Below, one piece after another: positions 9,663 to 21,513 of a stretch of DNA of 64,000 nt. Below the pieces are notes generated by a model. That model was given only the letters and a program-made list of their open reading frames with translations. It was not told where the DNA came from and ran no database searches. The translations under genes and the position numbers were made by a program. Source of the stretch: Alnus glutinosa (Eukaryota; Streptophyta; Magnoliopsida; Fagales; Betulaceae); assembly GCF_958979055.1 (NCBI RefSeq), contig NC_084894.1, positions 25,327,616 through 25,391,615 on the forward strand, written 5' to 3'. The stretch's first letter is position 1. Each line of letters begins with the position of its first letter.

Positions 9663-11108
9663 ACTTGTATCCGTTTGTTTGTTTTGGTCCAAAAATAAAA
9701 TTGTTTGATAAATGTAAAATTATTTGTTTGCGATAGATAATTAAATAAATAAATAAAATTTGGATTTGCGTATCGATGGTTTCAATTTGTTTTTTTTATT
9801 AAGAGCAGTAGTATTTTTTTTTTTTTTAAAAAAAAAAAAATCAATTTAAGAAATTGAATAACTTTTTGTTTTCATATTTAAATTCACTTCACATTAGCTT
9901 CTTTCATGATTTCATATTATTTACAATTTTAAAATACGTTAATTTCATTATAGATATCATGTTTTAGAAAACCTTCAAAGTTAAGACTATTTTTTTTCTT
10001 TTTTCTTTTTTGGCAAACTACCATTGTCTAGTGATTTTAATTTCTTAAAATTAAATAAAAAAAATTGTTGTTGGAAAATAATGAAATTGGAGAAGAATAA
10101 AGGAATTCAAATTTAAATAAGATTTGAATAAGGAAATTGAAAGATAAAAATGGAATCTTATTAAGAGATGAGTTTGTAATTGAATAAAATATTTATTTAT
10201 TTATTTATTTTTTTTTTTTAATCTTTTTAACATTTAATTGTTTTTCTCATTTTATTTTGAATGTTGGACTTCGATCATAAATGTTGTATTTTTGAACGTT
10301 GCGTGTGGACCGAAAGCAACCCATATGAGAGAGACGGAAAAAAAAAATAAAAAAACACGTCTCATGCAATGACGATTCAGTTGGCAATATGAACTTGGGA
10401 TCATAATTTATTCCTGATTAATTGTCCCTTGTAAATTATGATGGGAATCTTGGCCAAAAATATCTAAAAAAATGTTAAAATTTCTTCTAGTGTTTTTATG
10501 GTGTATATCTGAAATAATATAAATGTAATTAAAAAATTACATTCATGTCATCCAGAATGATATAGATGTAATTCTTTAAGAATGTCTTTAATATTATTTG
10601 ATTTCCTTATTTAATTCTATCAATTTTTTAAGACTTATTTCAAGAATGGAATGTTGAAAAATTAAATGATATTAATGCATTTTTAATTTATTATTACAAT
10701 AATTAGAGGCTCTAATTAAAGAATATTGACTATAATTAAACCTTCAAATATATTTTTATAAAGAAAATTCTTATTATTTGTCATTAATTGGGGCCCTTTG
10801 TAAAACATACTCCAGAAAATCACTCAAACTCTCCTCCCATTAATATATATATATACCCAACTTGTCCCACAATTAACCTATTAAACATTTTTTGTCGCTT
10901 TTATTTTACAATTATGTACAATACTCACGTAGCAACTTCAATATGTCTTGTTAAAAATAAAAATTTAAAGATTGGTTAAGACTATCCCATTTGCATTGTA
11001 AAATAATTGTGCGATAAAAATATGATTTACAAGGTTATTCTGTCACATAATCTTAATTGTATTGCAGTCGTATAACTGTATACTAAATAGCATTACTCTT
11101 AATTATTT
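9663..11108. other. HSP20 copy 2 3' flank
   Basis: AT-rich sequence aligning with the unit A flank. It includes one copy of the 77-bp unit near 10770-10840 and a short inverted repeat (10490-10580) related to the 4386 MITE. No gene was seen. Confidence 0.4.
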
Positions 11109-11597
11109 AGGCTTCAACTCGTTTGGTTCGCAGAATAGACCCATGTAATTGAATGACTATTTCTATGAAATACTCATTACTTTGTTTGGTAGGGTAGGGA
11201 GCTTATTCTTTGAAATAATTATTTCCATTTAAATTATTATTCCCTTACGAATATAAATACATATTCCTCTAAAAAAAAATAACTATTTTTAAAGGAATAG
11301 ACAATTTTTTTATTTTTTATTTTTTTTTAAAAAAACCCTCATTATTTTATATTTTCTCTCTACATTTTTCAGGCCACCCACCAGTTTTCAATTTATTTAT
11401 TTTTTAGTTGAGTTTATATATATATATAATGTTGGCAGTTTTTAGTAGTTTTAAATCGATTTCAATTAAAATAATAAAATATATATATTTTTACTAAACT
11501 AGGAAGTAAAAATAACTATTCTATTCCACTCTTTTTTATTTTAATAATAATTATTCACTTTTTCAATAGAATAAATACCCTTTCTGCAAACTAAATA
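11109..11597 (+). mobile_element. Tourist-like MITE, complete relative of 7593
   Basis: It starts GGCTTCAACTCGTTTGGTTC and runs to TTTCTGCAAACTAAAT, which is roughly complementary to the start. It contains no coding sequence. Confidence 0.6.
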
Positions 11598-12130
11598 AAA
11601 TTGTAACTAACGTGATAAATAACTTAATTTTTATTATCACAACATTTAATTATCACGTCATCTGATTATATAATAACGTAATCAATTTTCACATTTTACC
11701 ATTTTTTTCAAAGCCAAAAATATTTCTTTACCAAACCGACAAATCTTCGTGTACCTCACGGAAAAGGGATTCACCAACCCCAGTACCGCAGCTGAGCGGA
11801 CCCCATGCATTGTACGAGAATCATTCATACTCCACTGCAGCACTGCTCTCCCGTGCTTCCCAATTCGCCCCTATTAAATATTCTCTATAAATAATTGGTG
11901 CACCACAACACGTGACCCTGAATTTGTTTTAGTAAATTTCTTATTTTTTATTGTTTTTTATAAGTCCATATCACCCGATTAACAATATTTTTCATAAATT
12001 TTCAATTACGACAATGTTCATTCCAAAGTACCAAAACATTATTAATGTTTTCCCCAAAGCCAATATAACGATAAAAATGACCTTACATCCTTATAATTTT
12101 TTTCAATAAAACAAAAATGCTCCTATAAAT
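11598..12130. other. Spacer between the two duplications
   Basis: AT-rich except 11750-11880, which has higher GC (AGCTGAGCGGACCCCATGCA). No gene, promoter or repeat could be assigned. Confidence 0.3.
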
Positions 12131-12437
12131 AAAATAAAAAAACTATTTTTTAATTTCTTTATATATAAAGAAATTTAGAAAAATTAAAAAACGAAAAACT
12201 TTTTAATTTTTAAATTTGGCCACCCTTAATTTTTATGTACTTATTTTTTAATTTTTAGCTTTAATTTTTTAATTTTTTTTAAAATATATATATTATTTTA
12301 TTATTTTATTAAGGGTATTTTCATTATTGAGAAAAATTTGCAATTTTTAGTAATTTGATGGGACAGTATCCAAATTAAAAGTTTAAAGAGACATTGTTAA
12401 TTAAGTGGTAGTTTAAAAAAATACATGAACTTTATTT

Positions 12438-13246
12438 ATGCTATGTTTGTTTCGGCGTAAAATAGTTTCTAAAAAATAATTTTGGCATTTTTCGGTGTTT
12501 GGTAGGAGCAAAAATAATAGTCACCGAAAAATGATTTCCGTTTGACAAAATATACTTAGTAAATTTCGGAACATAAATCATTTTCCTCATACGGCGAACA
12601 CAGTCAACCATCTTTTAAACGACGCAATTAACCTTCACGCTCAAGCAGTCGATCATCGCCGAAATTCGGCAACAATCACTAGATTCCAACAAGCCAAATT
12701 CCGGCACTAGTCAGAATCCAGCCGGTGCCGAAATTTGAAAATTTTTGTTAGAATCCGGCTACATCTGACCACCATCGCCGAATTCTGACAATACTGTGCC
12801 AAATTCTGGCCAGTTTTGCCGGAATCTGGCCAAAGTGGTCGGATCTCGGCCAGATGGCCGAGATTATGCCAAAACAGCTAGGATTTGGTCGGCTTTCTTC
12901 CATTTTGGATGGAATCTGACATAAACGGCCAGATTCTGACAAGGAGCCGGCACAAATTGCTAGATTTTGGCCACTTTAAAAATATTTTTTAAAAATAATC
13001 TCAATTTGTAAAATATATAATTATTGTTCAATGGGTATTTGTTAAGTTAAACATAATTTTTTGTTTTTTTATATTATTTTACATTAATATTTTGTTGTTG
13101 TGGATAAAAATTGATTTTTATAAGTTAATATGATTGAATGAAAATATAAAAAATATTTGTAATTTTTCGTATGCGCCAAACGCCAAAAAATGTTTTCGGC
13201 AAAAAAAAAATTTTTGAAAAAATATTTTATGACGAAAATTAGTTGT
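12438..13246. mobile_element. Long-TIR element, family 1, copy b
   Basis: The left end ATGCTATGTTTGTTTCGGCG is followed by an interior of GGCCAGATTCTGAC-type repeats at 12650-12970. The right end is cut at GACGAAAATTAG, just where the next element begins; its partner at 17966 keeps more of that end. Confidence 0.65.
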
Positions 13247-13251
13247 TTTTT

Positions 13252-13968
13252 TGGGTTAAATACAATTCACCCTCCCTGAAGTTGTCAGCCATTTTCAACT
13301 TGGCTACCAAAGTTTAAAAATTTTCAATGTACCCCTCCAAAATTTCAACTCAGGCATTTCGTCTGGTTTGACCGTCAAACCAAACAGAATTTTGACCCCT
13401 CCAAAACGACGTCGTTTTGCCCTTTTGGGGATACCCAATAGGAAGCCGACACATGTCTATTAAAAATAAAAAAATTATAAAATCTAATAAAAATAAATAA
13501 AACAAAAATATTTGTTTTTTTTTTTAAAAAAAAAAGAAAAAAAAAATACTAAGGGGTGGCTGGGCAGCCACCGCCAGCCACTGTGGTTGGCTGCGAGCCA
13601 CCCCAAGAGGCGGCCGGGGGTGGCCGAAAGAATTTAGTGGTGACTTTCGAGCCACCCCCGGCCACCCCCTTTGGCTGGGGGTGGTTGGCAGCCACCCCTA
13701 GAGGTTTTTATTTATTTTTAAAAAAATAAAAAACAAATATTTTTCAAAATTTCTAATTTACCCCACAAAATTTTTAAAATTTTTAATTCACCCCCTAAAA
13801 GGCAAAATGATGTCGTTTTGGAGTGGTCAAAATTTCGTCTAGTTTGACAGTCAAATTAGATGGAATGCCTTAAATGAATTTTTTTAAAATTTTAAAGAGT
13901 TACATTACAAATTTTTAAACTTTGATACTCAAATTAAAAATGATTTGACTTAGAGGTAAATTGTTTTT
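13252..13968. mobile_element. Long inverted-repeat element in unit A only
   Basis: The left arm has ACCCCTCCAAAATTTCAACT and AAAACGACGTCGTTTTGCC; the right arm has AAAATGATGTCGTTTTGGAG, TTGACAGTCAAATTAGA and a complement of the start. The centre (13550-13710) is GC-rich with GGGGTGGCTGGGCAGCCACC-type repeats that would fold strongly. Unit B lacks it. Confidence 0.65.
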
Positions 13969-14647
13969 TTATTATTATTATACCGTGCGAGGAATTGGTC
14001 ATGAAAGCGAATACCCATGTCTGCCGACAGCCGTATGAAAATATTGGCATTCTTCAATGTGGAGGACATATGGTACTATACGTCGGGGACCAATGCCAAT
14101 ACAAAGGGAGGAGGAGAATCGTAGACATGAAATCACATAGTACTGTTTTGTTTTGTTTTGTTTTTTGTTTTTTGTTTTTTTTTTTTAATTATTTATTTAT
14201 TTATTTATTTTGGGTTCTAATATGCAAACCTGAAATAATAGAGTTAGTACAACTTATGAACTCCTTATTATATCATATGCTCAAAAATTGTGTAAATCCA
14301 ATATTATATTTGGTCCCTCAACTTTACAGGCTAAACTGGAACTTTTAAACAAAATTGTAGAAAATATCCTGTTTATAAATACATTTGAAATAAATAAATA
14401 ACAATTTGAAAATGCGAAAAAAAAAAATCACATTCTTGCACAGCAAGGAATGGAGGCCACGCCAAACCGAACGTTTTGGAACGGGTCCTCCTTTGTTTTT
14501 TTTTTTTTTTTTGCAACTTCTATAGGAGTAACATTAAATGTCTTCCTATGTTATTTTTGTGTCATTTTAAAATTGATATGACTTTTAAAATCATTATTTG
14601 ATTAAAATTTAATTTAATAATAAATTTAAAAACTATATTAATTTTAA

Positions 14648-15285
14648 GAAAAATTGCACCATTGATCCCTGTAGTTAGTTTAAATTACAGATCACTTCCT
14701 TTGGTATCAAAATTGATTCAAAAATTTTTGTGATTAGATTAATTTACAAATCGCTCTTTGCAGTCAAATTCTATTAAAAATTTTGATAAATTCTATTAGG
14801 CGTCACGTCTGCACTATTAAGATGGCGACACGTATTAATCTCAATAAAATAATATAAATAAATGGAACTTAAAAAAATTATAAATATAAATAAATTTGAA
14901 AAGAGAAAAAGGGGTGGCTACAGGTTTGCCACCCCCAAAGGCATTTAAGGTGGCCTGCGGGCTACCCTCGGCTACTGGAGGTGGCCTACAAGCCACCCTT
15001 GGCCACCGACAGCTACCCCTTTTCTATTTTTAATATTTTTTTAAGTTTTATTTTTTTATATTTTTAATAGATTTATACATTTTTTTTTTAATGTGGACAT
15101 GTGTGGCCATCTTATTGGCGCTGACGTGGCACCTAACCGAATATGTTAAAATTTTTAAAGCAATTTGACTTGAGTGAGCGATTTGTAAATTAAGCTAACC
15201 ACAAGGATTTCTTAATTAATTTTGATATAAGAGAAAATTATTTGTAATTTAAATTAACCACAAAGATCAATGGTATAAATTTCTC
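14648..15285. mobile_element. Mutator-like MITE with 10-bp target duplication
   Basis: Ends are GAAAAATTGCACCATTGATC and the complement of GATCAATGGTATAAATTTCTC. TTAATTTTAA flanks it at 14638-14647 and 15286-15295. The centre (14915-15020) is GC-rich GGTGGC repeat. Copies of the family lie at 19439 and 58490. Confidence 0.75.
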
Positions 15286-15879
15286 TTAATTTTAAAATGA
15301 CACAATAAAAATATAAGTTTTACATTTAGCATTACTTCTTCACTAATATGTGAGGTCTTGAAGTTTACGAGGGTCTTGATCGAAATGCCCGCATCTTTTG
15401 GAGTTTGAAGATGTAAAAATGGCTAGAAGTGGGAGGACATATATTATCTTTGAGAAATGCTAAAGATACTAAATTTTTTTATCAATAAATAAGTATTAAG
15501 ATGATGTGGAATTTATTCATTAGTACCCTTAACATTATTATTTTTTTAATTATTTTAATCATCTTCAATGATGATGCTTCAAATCATTTTAGCATTTCTG
15601 AATTACCCTTCTTTGACAAGTAATAACCGGCGGCACAAGCCTTTCATCAAAAGCCCTGCAAAGGAAACCGTACGAATATGCATCATTTCTATTTTGGCAA
15701 ATATTTTGTGAATCCATGGTTGGGATTTTTCAACTTGGAATTGATGTTATATTTTGATTCTAACTCACCCATGTGACTATATGTCCAAATTTTTCAAACC
15801 CATTATTCTCCATCATAATCATTCTTATCACAATACAAAAACTTGGCCAGGTTTTAAGTCTATTGTTTATATATAGAAA

Positions 15880-16050
15880 TATGATATATTTACAATTTTT
15901 ATATAATTTTTGTACAATTTCAACAACTCTTTTAAAAATTAACAATTGACTATGTAGAACTCATATATAAGAAAACATATCTAATGGTTAATTTGAAAAA
16001 AAAAAAAAATATGTTAGAGTTGTACAAAAATTGTACGGCATTCATTTATC
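15880..16050. mobile_element. Small inverted-repeat element in unit A
   Basis: ATTTTTGTACAATTTCAACA on the left is mirrored by GAGTTGTACAAAAATTGTAC on the right. Unit B has no such sequence between TCTATTGTTT and GGGGTGCGTACAGTG, so this is a post-duplication insertion. Confidence 0.5.
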
Positions 16051-16544
16051 TGGGGTGCGTACAGTGGGCATGTCCCTACCGCCCACGCTGGCAAGGGGGG
16101 GACTGGGGAAGTACTCTATGCATTTGTTCAAAACCGCATATCAAAGCTCGCCTACTTTGCAATGTAGACAAAAATAAAGTTGTGATGCTCAGATCTTAAG
16201 TAGTGACGGGCGATATTTTAGTAGGTAAATTAACTTCTCGTGTTTTGAAACAATTCATTGCATTTATATTTACAAAATCAAATCTTAATAAACCATTTTT
16301 TATTTTACCCATACGAATGTTCTATTATGTTCTATCAACACATCGAAAGGGTTCCCCTATAAATCTAATGTGAAAGTCGGCCAACATTTCTATTGGCAAA
16401 TAAAAATTTATTTTCCGCAGTGCAATCTTTTCTAACATTGTCCTTTGGTCATTTTGAGGATATATTCCCATGATTCTTTGGTAAACAAAAGAGACACTAC
16501 TACATGTCTTTGGTGAGTTGTTACGTAGTTGAAAAGCTTTGAAT

Positions 16545-16826
16545 AGGTGGGTAGCGTGGTTGCGTGCGTGATCAGAAGAGTTGGGGTTGGGAAGAAACTC
16601 CCTATAGTTTCTAGAGAGATGGAGCGTTGAAGAGAGGCTTTGTGGCGTGGGGGAGGGAGGTTTCACACATCTCTCCTCTCTATGGTGTTTTTTGTGATTT
16701 CTATAAGGTCTTTTGTTTTCTCCATGGTTAGATCCAGAGGTGTTTTGCCTCCTAATCTTTAGGGTTATAGAGTAGTAGTCCTCTCTGGTTTGTAGAATCA
16801 GTAAGGAGTGTTTGTTTTTGTGTTTG

Positions 16827-16868
<42 letters not shown>

Positions 16869-17595
16869 GCAAGAATGGCAAGCAAGAGTTGTTCGTTTGG
16901 AGTGAGATTTTCTAGTCAAGCTTCACTGTCATCTCCGTTTTCGTAGCTAGATCTGCGCCCATCTGCCGGACTTCTTGGGACACGCGCCTCTTAGTGGAGT
17001 TCGTTGTTGCTCTCTGGTCCTTCCGCTTTCAGCCACGACCATGTGGGTCGCCGGTGGTAGGCGCATGACATGCACGCGCCAAGTTTCTCCATTCTCTGTT
17101 TCTACGCAAGTGAGTCACAAGCCTCTTTTCTTGGTCTTGGCTAGTGGTGGGGATAGTTTCCGACGGTGGGGATGATTTCCGGTGGTCGTTGTCATTGGGT
17201 GGTGTTCTTGTACGACTCGTGTTGTTCACGCGCCGACACTGGCGAGAATTTTCTGACGATGGCTTGTTTTGTTGTTTTTGTTTGTGTATTTGTTTATTGT
17301 TATGCTCCTTGTATAATTTTGATCTCTTTAAGTTTGTCTATGAATTTTCAGATATTACTGGTCTGTTTTAGGGCTTATTTTTGCCCGGATCAGCTTTCTC
17401 ATCTTTAGAAATTGTGCTTAAATGTAAAAAATGGCTCAAATGCCTGATATTGTAATATTTGTTTATTTATAGGCAGCACCCAAGTCAGTTTTTCTGGCTT
17501 AGTGGATAGCATGCGTTTGTATTTCTACTCACTGTAATGTGCACTCGGGCCTGTTGGTTTTTTTAATGCAAGGAGGCCTGAGTTTATTATTTCTA

Positions 17596-17622
<27 letters not shown>
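16545..17622 (+). mobile_element. Poly-A retroposon (about 1.08 kb) with 13-bp target duplication
   Basis: It ends in a long A run (17597-17626). AAAAGCTTTGAAT at 16532-16544 recurs, with one mismatch, at 17623-17635. Unit B has the empty site near 21492-21505. The element contains a 39-nt T run (16829-16867), a GC-rich part (16940-17260) with CACGCGCCGACACTGGCGAG, and a T-rich 3' part with TTTTAGGGCTTATTTTTGCCC. No reverse transcriptase frame was seen, so it is a LINE-dependent or truncated LINE copy. It resembles 44191-44718. Confidence 0.7.
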
Positions 17623-17630
<8 letters not shown>

Positions 17631-17797
17631 TGAATGCCTCATCAACGCCATAGTTTAAAAAAATGAAAAATTTTAATTTCTTTATATATAAAAAAAAAAA
17701 TTTTAAAAAAAAACTTTTTAATTTTTCTTTTAATTTTAAATCTGGCCACCCTTGATTTTATGTATTTATTTTTTAATTTTTAGCTTTAGTTTTTGGT

Positions 17798-17801
<4 letters not shown>

Positions 17802-17842
<41 letters not shown>
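17802..17842. repeat. (TA)n microsatellite
   Basis: About 20 TA repeats at a place where unit A has a shorter TATATATATT tract near 12283. Confidence 0.9.
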
Positions 17843-17843
<1 letters not shown>

Positions 17844-17965
17844 GTATTTTCATTATTGGAAAAAATTGATAATTTTTTGTAATTTGAGGGGGCTGTATCC
17901 AAATTGAAAGTTTAAAGAGATATTGTTAATTAAGTGGTAGTTTGAAGAAATACGTGAACTTTATA

Positions 17966-18757
17966 ATGTTCCGTTTGTTTCGGCGTAAAATGATTTATGA
18001 AAAATGATTTCGGCATTTTTTGGTGTTTGGTGGGGACAAAAATAATAGTAAACCGGAAAATGATTTCCGTTTGACAAAAAATGCTTAGTAAATTTCGAAA
18101 AATGATGTATACTTTTTAAAAGCGTAAATCATTTTTCTCAAATGGTAGACACAGTCGACCCTCTTTTAAACGACATAGTTGACCTCCACGTTCAAGCAGT
18201 CGACCATCGCCGAATTCCGACAAGTTAGATTCCGGCACTGGTCAGAATCCGAACAATGCTGGAATCTGGAAATTTTTGCTAAAATCTAGCAACGTCCGGC
18301 CACCATCGCCGAATTCCGATGATATTGTGCCAGATTCTGATCATAATGGTCGGTTCCCGGCCATCTGGCCGGGATCATGACAAAATGGCCGGGATGGCTG
18401 AGATCCGGCCTCCTTGTCGGAATTCAACACAAATGGCCATATTCCGACCACTTTAAAAATATATATATATTTTTTAAATAATCCCAATTTATAAAATATG
18501 TGATTATTATTAGTAAATGTGTATAACTTAGTTAAACATAATTTTTTAGTTTTTTTTTATATATATTATTTTGCATTAATATTTTTATGTTGTGAATAAA
18601 AATTGATTTTTATAAGTTAATATGATTGAATGAAAATATCAAAAATATTTGTGATTTTTCATACGTGTCAAACACTGCCGAAAATATATTCTTGAAAAAT
18701 AATTTTCCATAAATTTTACAATAAAAATTATTTTACACCAAAATAAACATAACACTA
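17966..18757. mobile_element. Long-TIR element, family 1, copy c
   Basis: It starts ATGTTCCGTTTGTTTCGGCG and ends TTTTACACCAAAATAAACAT. The interior GC-rich TCCGGCCA-type repeat lies at 18190-18450. It was already present before the tandem duplication, because unit A has it at the same place. Confidence 0.7.
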
Positions 18758-19438
18758 ATTTTTTTTTTTTTTTTTAAATTTTTCTCTCGAGAGAATTATT
18801 GGTCATGAAAGCAAATACCCATGCCTGCCGACTGCCGTAGGAAAATATTTGGCATTCTTCGGTGTGGAGGACACATGGTACTATATGTCGGTGACCAATG
18901 CTAATAGAGATTCTCAGATATGAAATCACATAGTACAGATTTTTTTATTTTTTATTTTTTTATTTTTTTGGGGTTCTAATATGCAAACCTGAAATAATAG
19001 AGTTAGTACAACTTATGAAGAACTCCTTATTATATCATATGCTCAAAAATTGTGTAAATCCAATATTACATTTGGTCCCTCAACTTTACAGGCTAAACCG
19101 GAACTTTTAAACAAAATTGTAGAAAATATCCTGTTTATAAATACATTTGAAAAAATAAAAATAAATAAATAACAATTTGAAAATGCGAAAAAAAAAACAC
19201 ATTCTTGCACAGCAAGGAATGGAGGCCAGCCAGACCTAACCGCACGTTTTGAAACAATTAAGGTACACTTAATTTGATGATTCACATAAAAGAGGGTCCC
19301 TCCTATTTTTTTGCAACTTCTATAAGAGTGCTAAACGTTAACCTAATACTTTTCTTGTGTCCCATAAAATTAATATGACTTTTAAAATTATTATTTTATT
19401 AAAATTTAAAGATAATTTTAAAAACTACATTAATTTTG

Positions 19439-19789
19439 AAAAAATTGCATCATTGATATCTGTGGTTAACTTAAATTACAAATCACTCTCTCTGATATCA
19501 AAATTAATTCAGATATCTTTGTGGTTAGCTTAATTCACAAATCGCTTCTTGGAGTCAAATTTCTTTAAATTTTTTGACAAATTCCGTTAGACGCCACTTC
19601 AGCACCAATAAGATAGCGACACGTGTCGATCTTAATAAAAAAATATAAATAAATAAAACTTAAAAAATTTTATATATATAACATTATTGGCGCTGACGTG
19701 GCGTTTAACAGAATCTATTAAAATTTCGATACCAAAATAAGCGATTTGTAATTTAGGCTAACCACAATGACTAATGATACAATTTTTCC
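19439..19789. mobile_element. Deleted copy of the Mutator-like MITE
   Basis: The ends match 14648-15285, and TTAATTTT flanks both sides. The GC-rich centre is lost between AAAAAATTTTATATATATAA and CATTATTGGCGCTGACGTGG. Confidence 0.65.
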
Positions 19790-19820
19790 TTAATTTTAAA
19801 AAGACACAACAAAAATATAA

Positions 19821-20596
19821 GGCTTCGTTTAGTTCGCGGAATAGACCCCTGGAATGGAATGACTATTCATATGAAAAAATCATTCTTTTGTTTGATAGGG
19901 GTCTATTCATTGAGGGGTCTATTCCTTGCAATAGGTATTCCAATGCCCATTCCTTTATGAAGAGGAATACCTATTCCTTTATGAAGATGAATATCTGTTC
20001 CTCTAAAAAATGAGAGGAATAGCTACTCCTTGGAGTAAATGCAATATTTTTAAGAAAAAACCATTATTTTATATTTCTTATTATTATTATTTTTTTTAAA
20101 AAAAAACCAAACCCTTAACTAGGTGGCCGGCCAGCCAATATATGAAGCCGGGGGTGGTGCAACCACCCCCGGCGCTTTTGGGGGTGGCTTGTGCCACCCC
20201 GGGTTGCCTTCGGGGGTGGCTGCGGCTACCTTCGACCAATATTTTGGGAGTGTCCTGGCCACCCCCGATTCGCTTCGAGGGTGGTTACGGCAACCCCCGA
20301 AGTGAATCGGTGGGCAGTCGACCACCCCAATGGGTGGTCGGCCACCTATGGGTTTTCTTCTCTTTTTTTTTTTTTTCTTTTTTTTTTTGTTTTTTGTTTT
20401 GTTTTTTTAATAATTTGATTTTCTTTTTTAAAAATGTGGGGTTTTTTTAGTAATTGTGATTGAATTTCAATAAAAATATATGTATTCTTACCAAATTAAA
20501 GATTAGGAATAGCCATTCCATTCTGCAACCTTCTATTCTTAGAAATGACTATTCATTTTCTTAATGGAATAGTCATTCCGCAAACCAAACGAGGCG
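19821..20596. mobile_element. Tourist/PIF-Harbinger-like MITE with TAA duplication
   Basis: The start GGCTTCGTTTAGTTCGCGGA and the complement of the end (GCCTCGTTTGGTTTGCGGAA) are inverted repeats. TAA flanks it at 19818-19820 and 20597-20599. A GC-rich GGGGGTGGCT-type core lies at 20115-20345. Unit A has no insertion here. Confidence 0.75.
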
Positions 20597-21513
20597 TAAG
20601 TCTTTAACGTCACTTCTTCACTAATATGTTAGTGCCTTAAGTTTATGAGGTCTTGGAATGGCTGCATCTTTTAGACTTTGAAGATGTAAAAATGGCTTGA
20701 AGTGGGAGGACATATATTATCCTTCTTTGACAAAGCCATTACTCGCAAGTCTTGCATCAAAAGCCCTGCAAAGGAAACCGTACGAATATGGCATCATTTC
20801 TATTTTGGCAATTATTTTGTGAATCCATGGTTGGGATTTTTCAACTTGGAATTGATGTTATATTTAGAGTCTAACTCACCCATGTGACTATATATACGTC
20901 CAAATTTCAAGCCCATTATTCTCCATCATAATCATTCTTATCACAATTCAAAAACTTGTCCTGGTTCTAAGTCTATTGTTTCTCTATATATAAGATGGTG
21001 GGGTGCGTACAGTGAGCGTGTCCCTACCGCCTACGCCGGCAAGGGGTAGACCGGGAAAGTACTCCCTACATTTGTTCAAAACCGTATATCAAAGCCCACC
21101 TACTTTGCAATTTAAACAAAAATGTAATTGTGATGCTCGGGTCTTAAATAGAGACCGGCAGTATTTTAGTACGTAAATTAACTTCTCATGTTTTGAAACA
21201 ATTCATTGCATTTATATTTATAAAATTAAAATCTTAATAAAACCATTTTTTATTGTTATTTTACACATATGAATGTTTTATTATGTTCTATCAACACAGC
21301 GAAAGGGTTACGTTATAAATCTAATGCGGAAGTCGGCCGACATTTCTATTGGCAAATAAAAAAATTATTTTCCACCCTGCAATTAATCTTTTCTAACATT
21401 GTCCTTTGGCCATTTTGAGGACTATAATCGGATGATTCTTAGGTAAACAAAAGAGAGACTACTACATGTCTTTGGTGACTTGTTACGTAGTTGAAAAGCT
21501 TTGAATAATACCT

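Larger units (their letters stand above)
8038..11540 (+). repeat. HSP20 tandem duplication, unit B
   Basis: Second copy of 3183-8037, containing HSP20 copy 2. It has its own insertion at 8196-8824 and lacks the 4386, 5396 and array insertions of unit A. Flank divergence is modest, so the duplication is fairly recent. Confidence 0.8.
12130..17646 (+). repeat. Non-coding tandem duplication, unit A
   Basis: It matches about 17647-21513 in order: the TTTCTTTATATATAAA start, GGCCACCCTTRATTTT, the long-TIR element, the GGTCATGAAAGCRAATACCC block, the MULE-like MITE, the GGAAACCGTACGAATATG block, GGGTGCGTACAGTG and GTTGAAAAGCTTTGAAT. Unit A alone carries the insertions at about 13252, 15880 and 16545. 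No conserved protein frame spans the shared parts, so the original content is unknown. Confidence 0.75.
17647..21513 (+). repeat. Non-coding tandem duplication, unit B
   Basis: Second copy of the block starting near 12130. It carries its own Tourist-like insertion (19821-20596) and a shorter version of the MULE-like MITE. It ends at CCTCATCAAC, the same phrase that precedes the junction at 17646. Confidence 0.75.

Noticed and set aside
13995-14348. 117-codon open frame
   Set aside because: Its counterpart in the duplicated unit (about 18803) is broken by stops, and most of the frame is T-rich low complexity.
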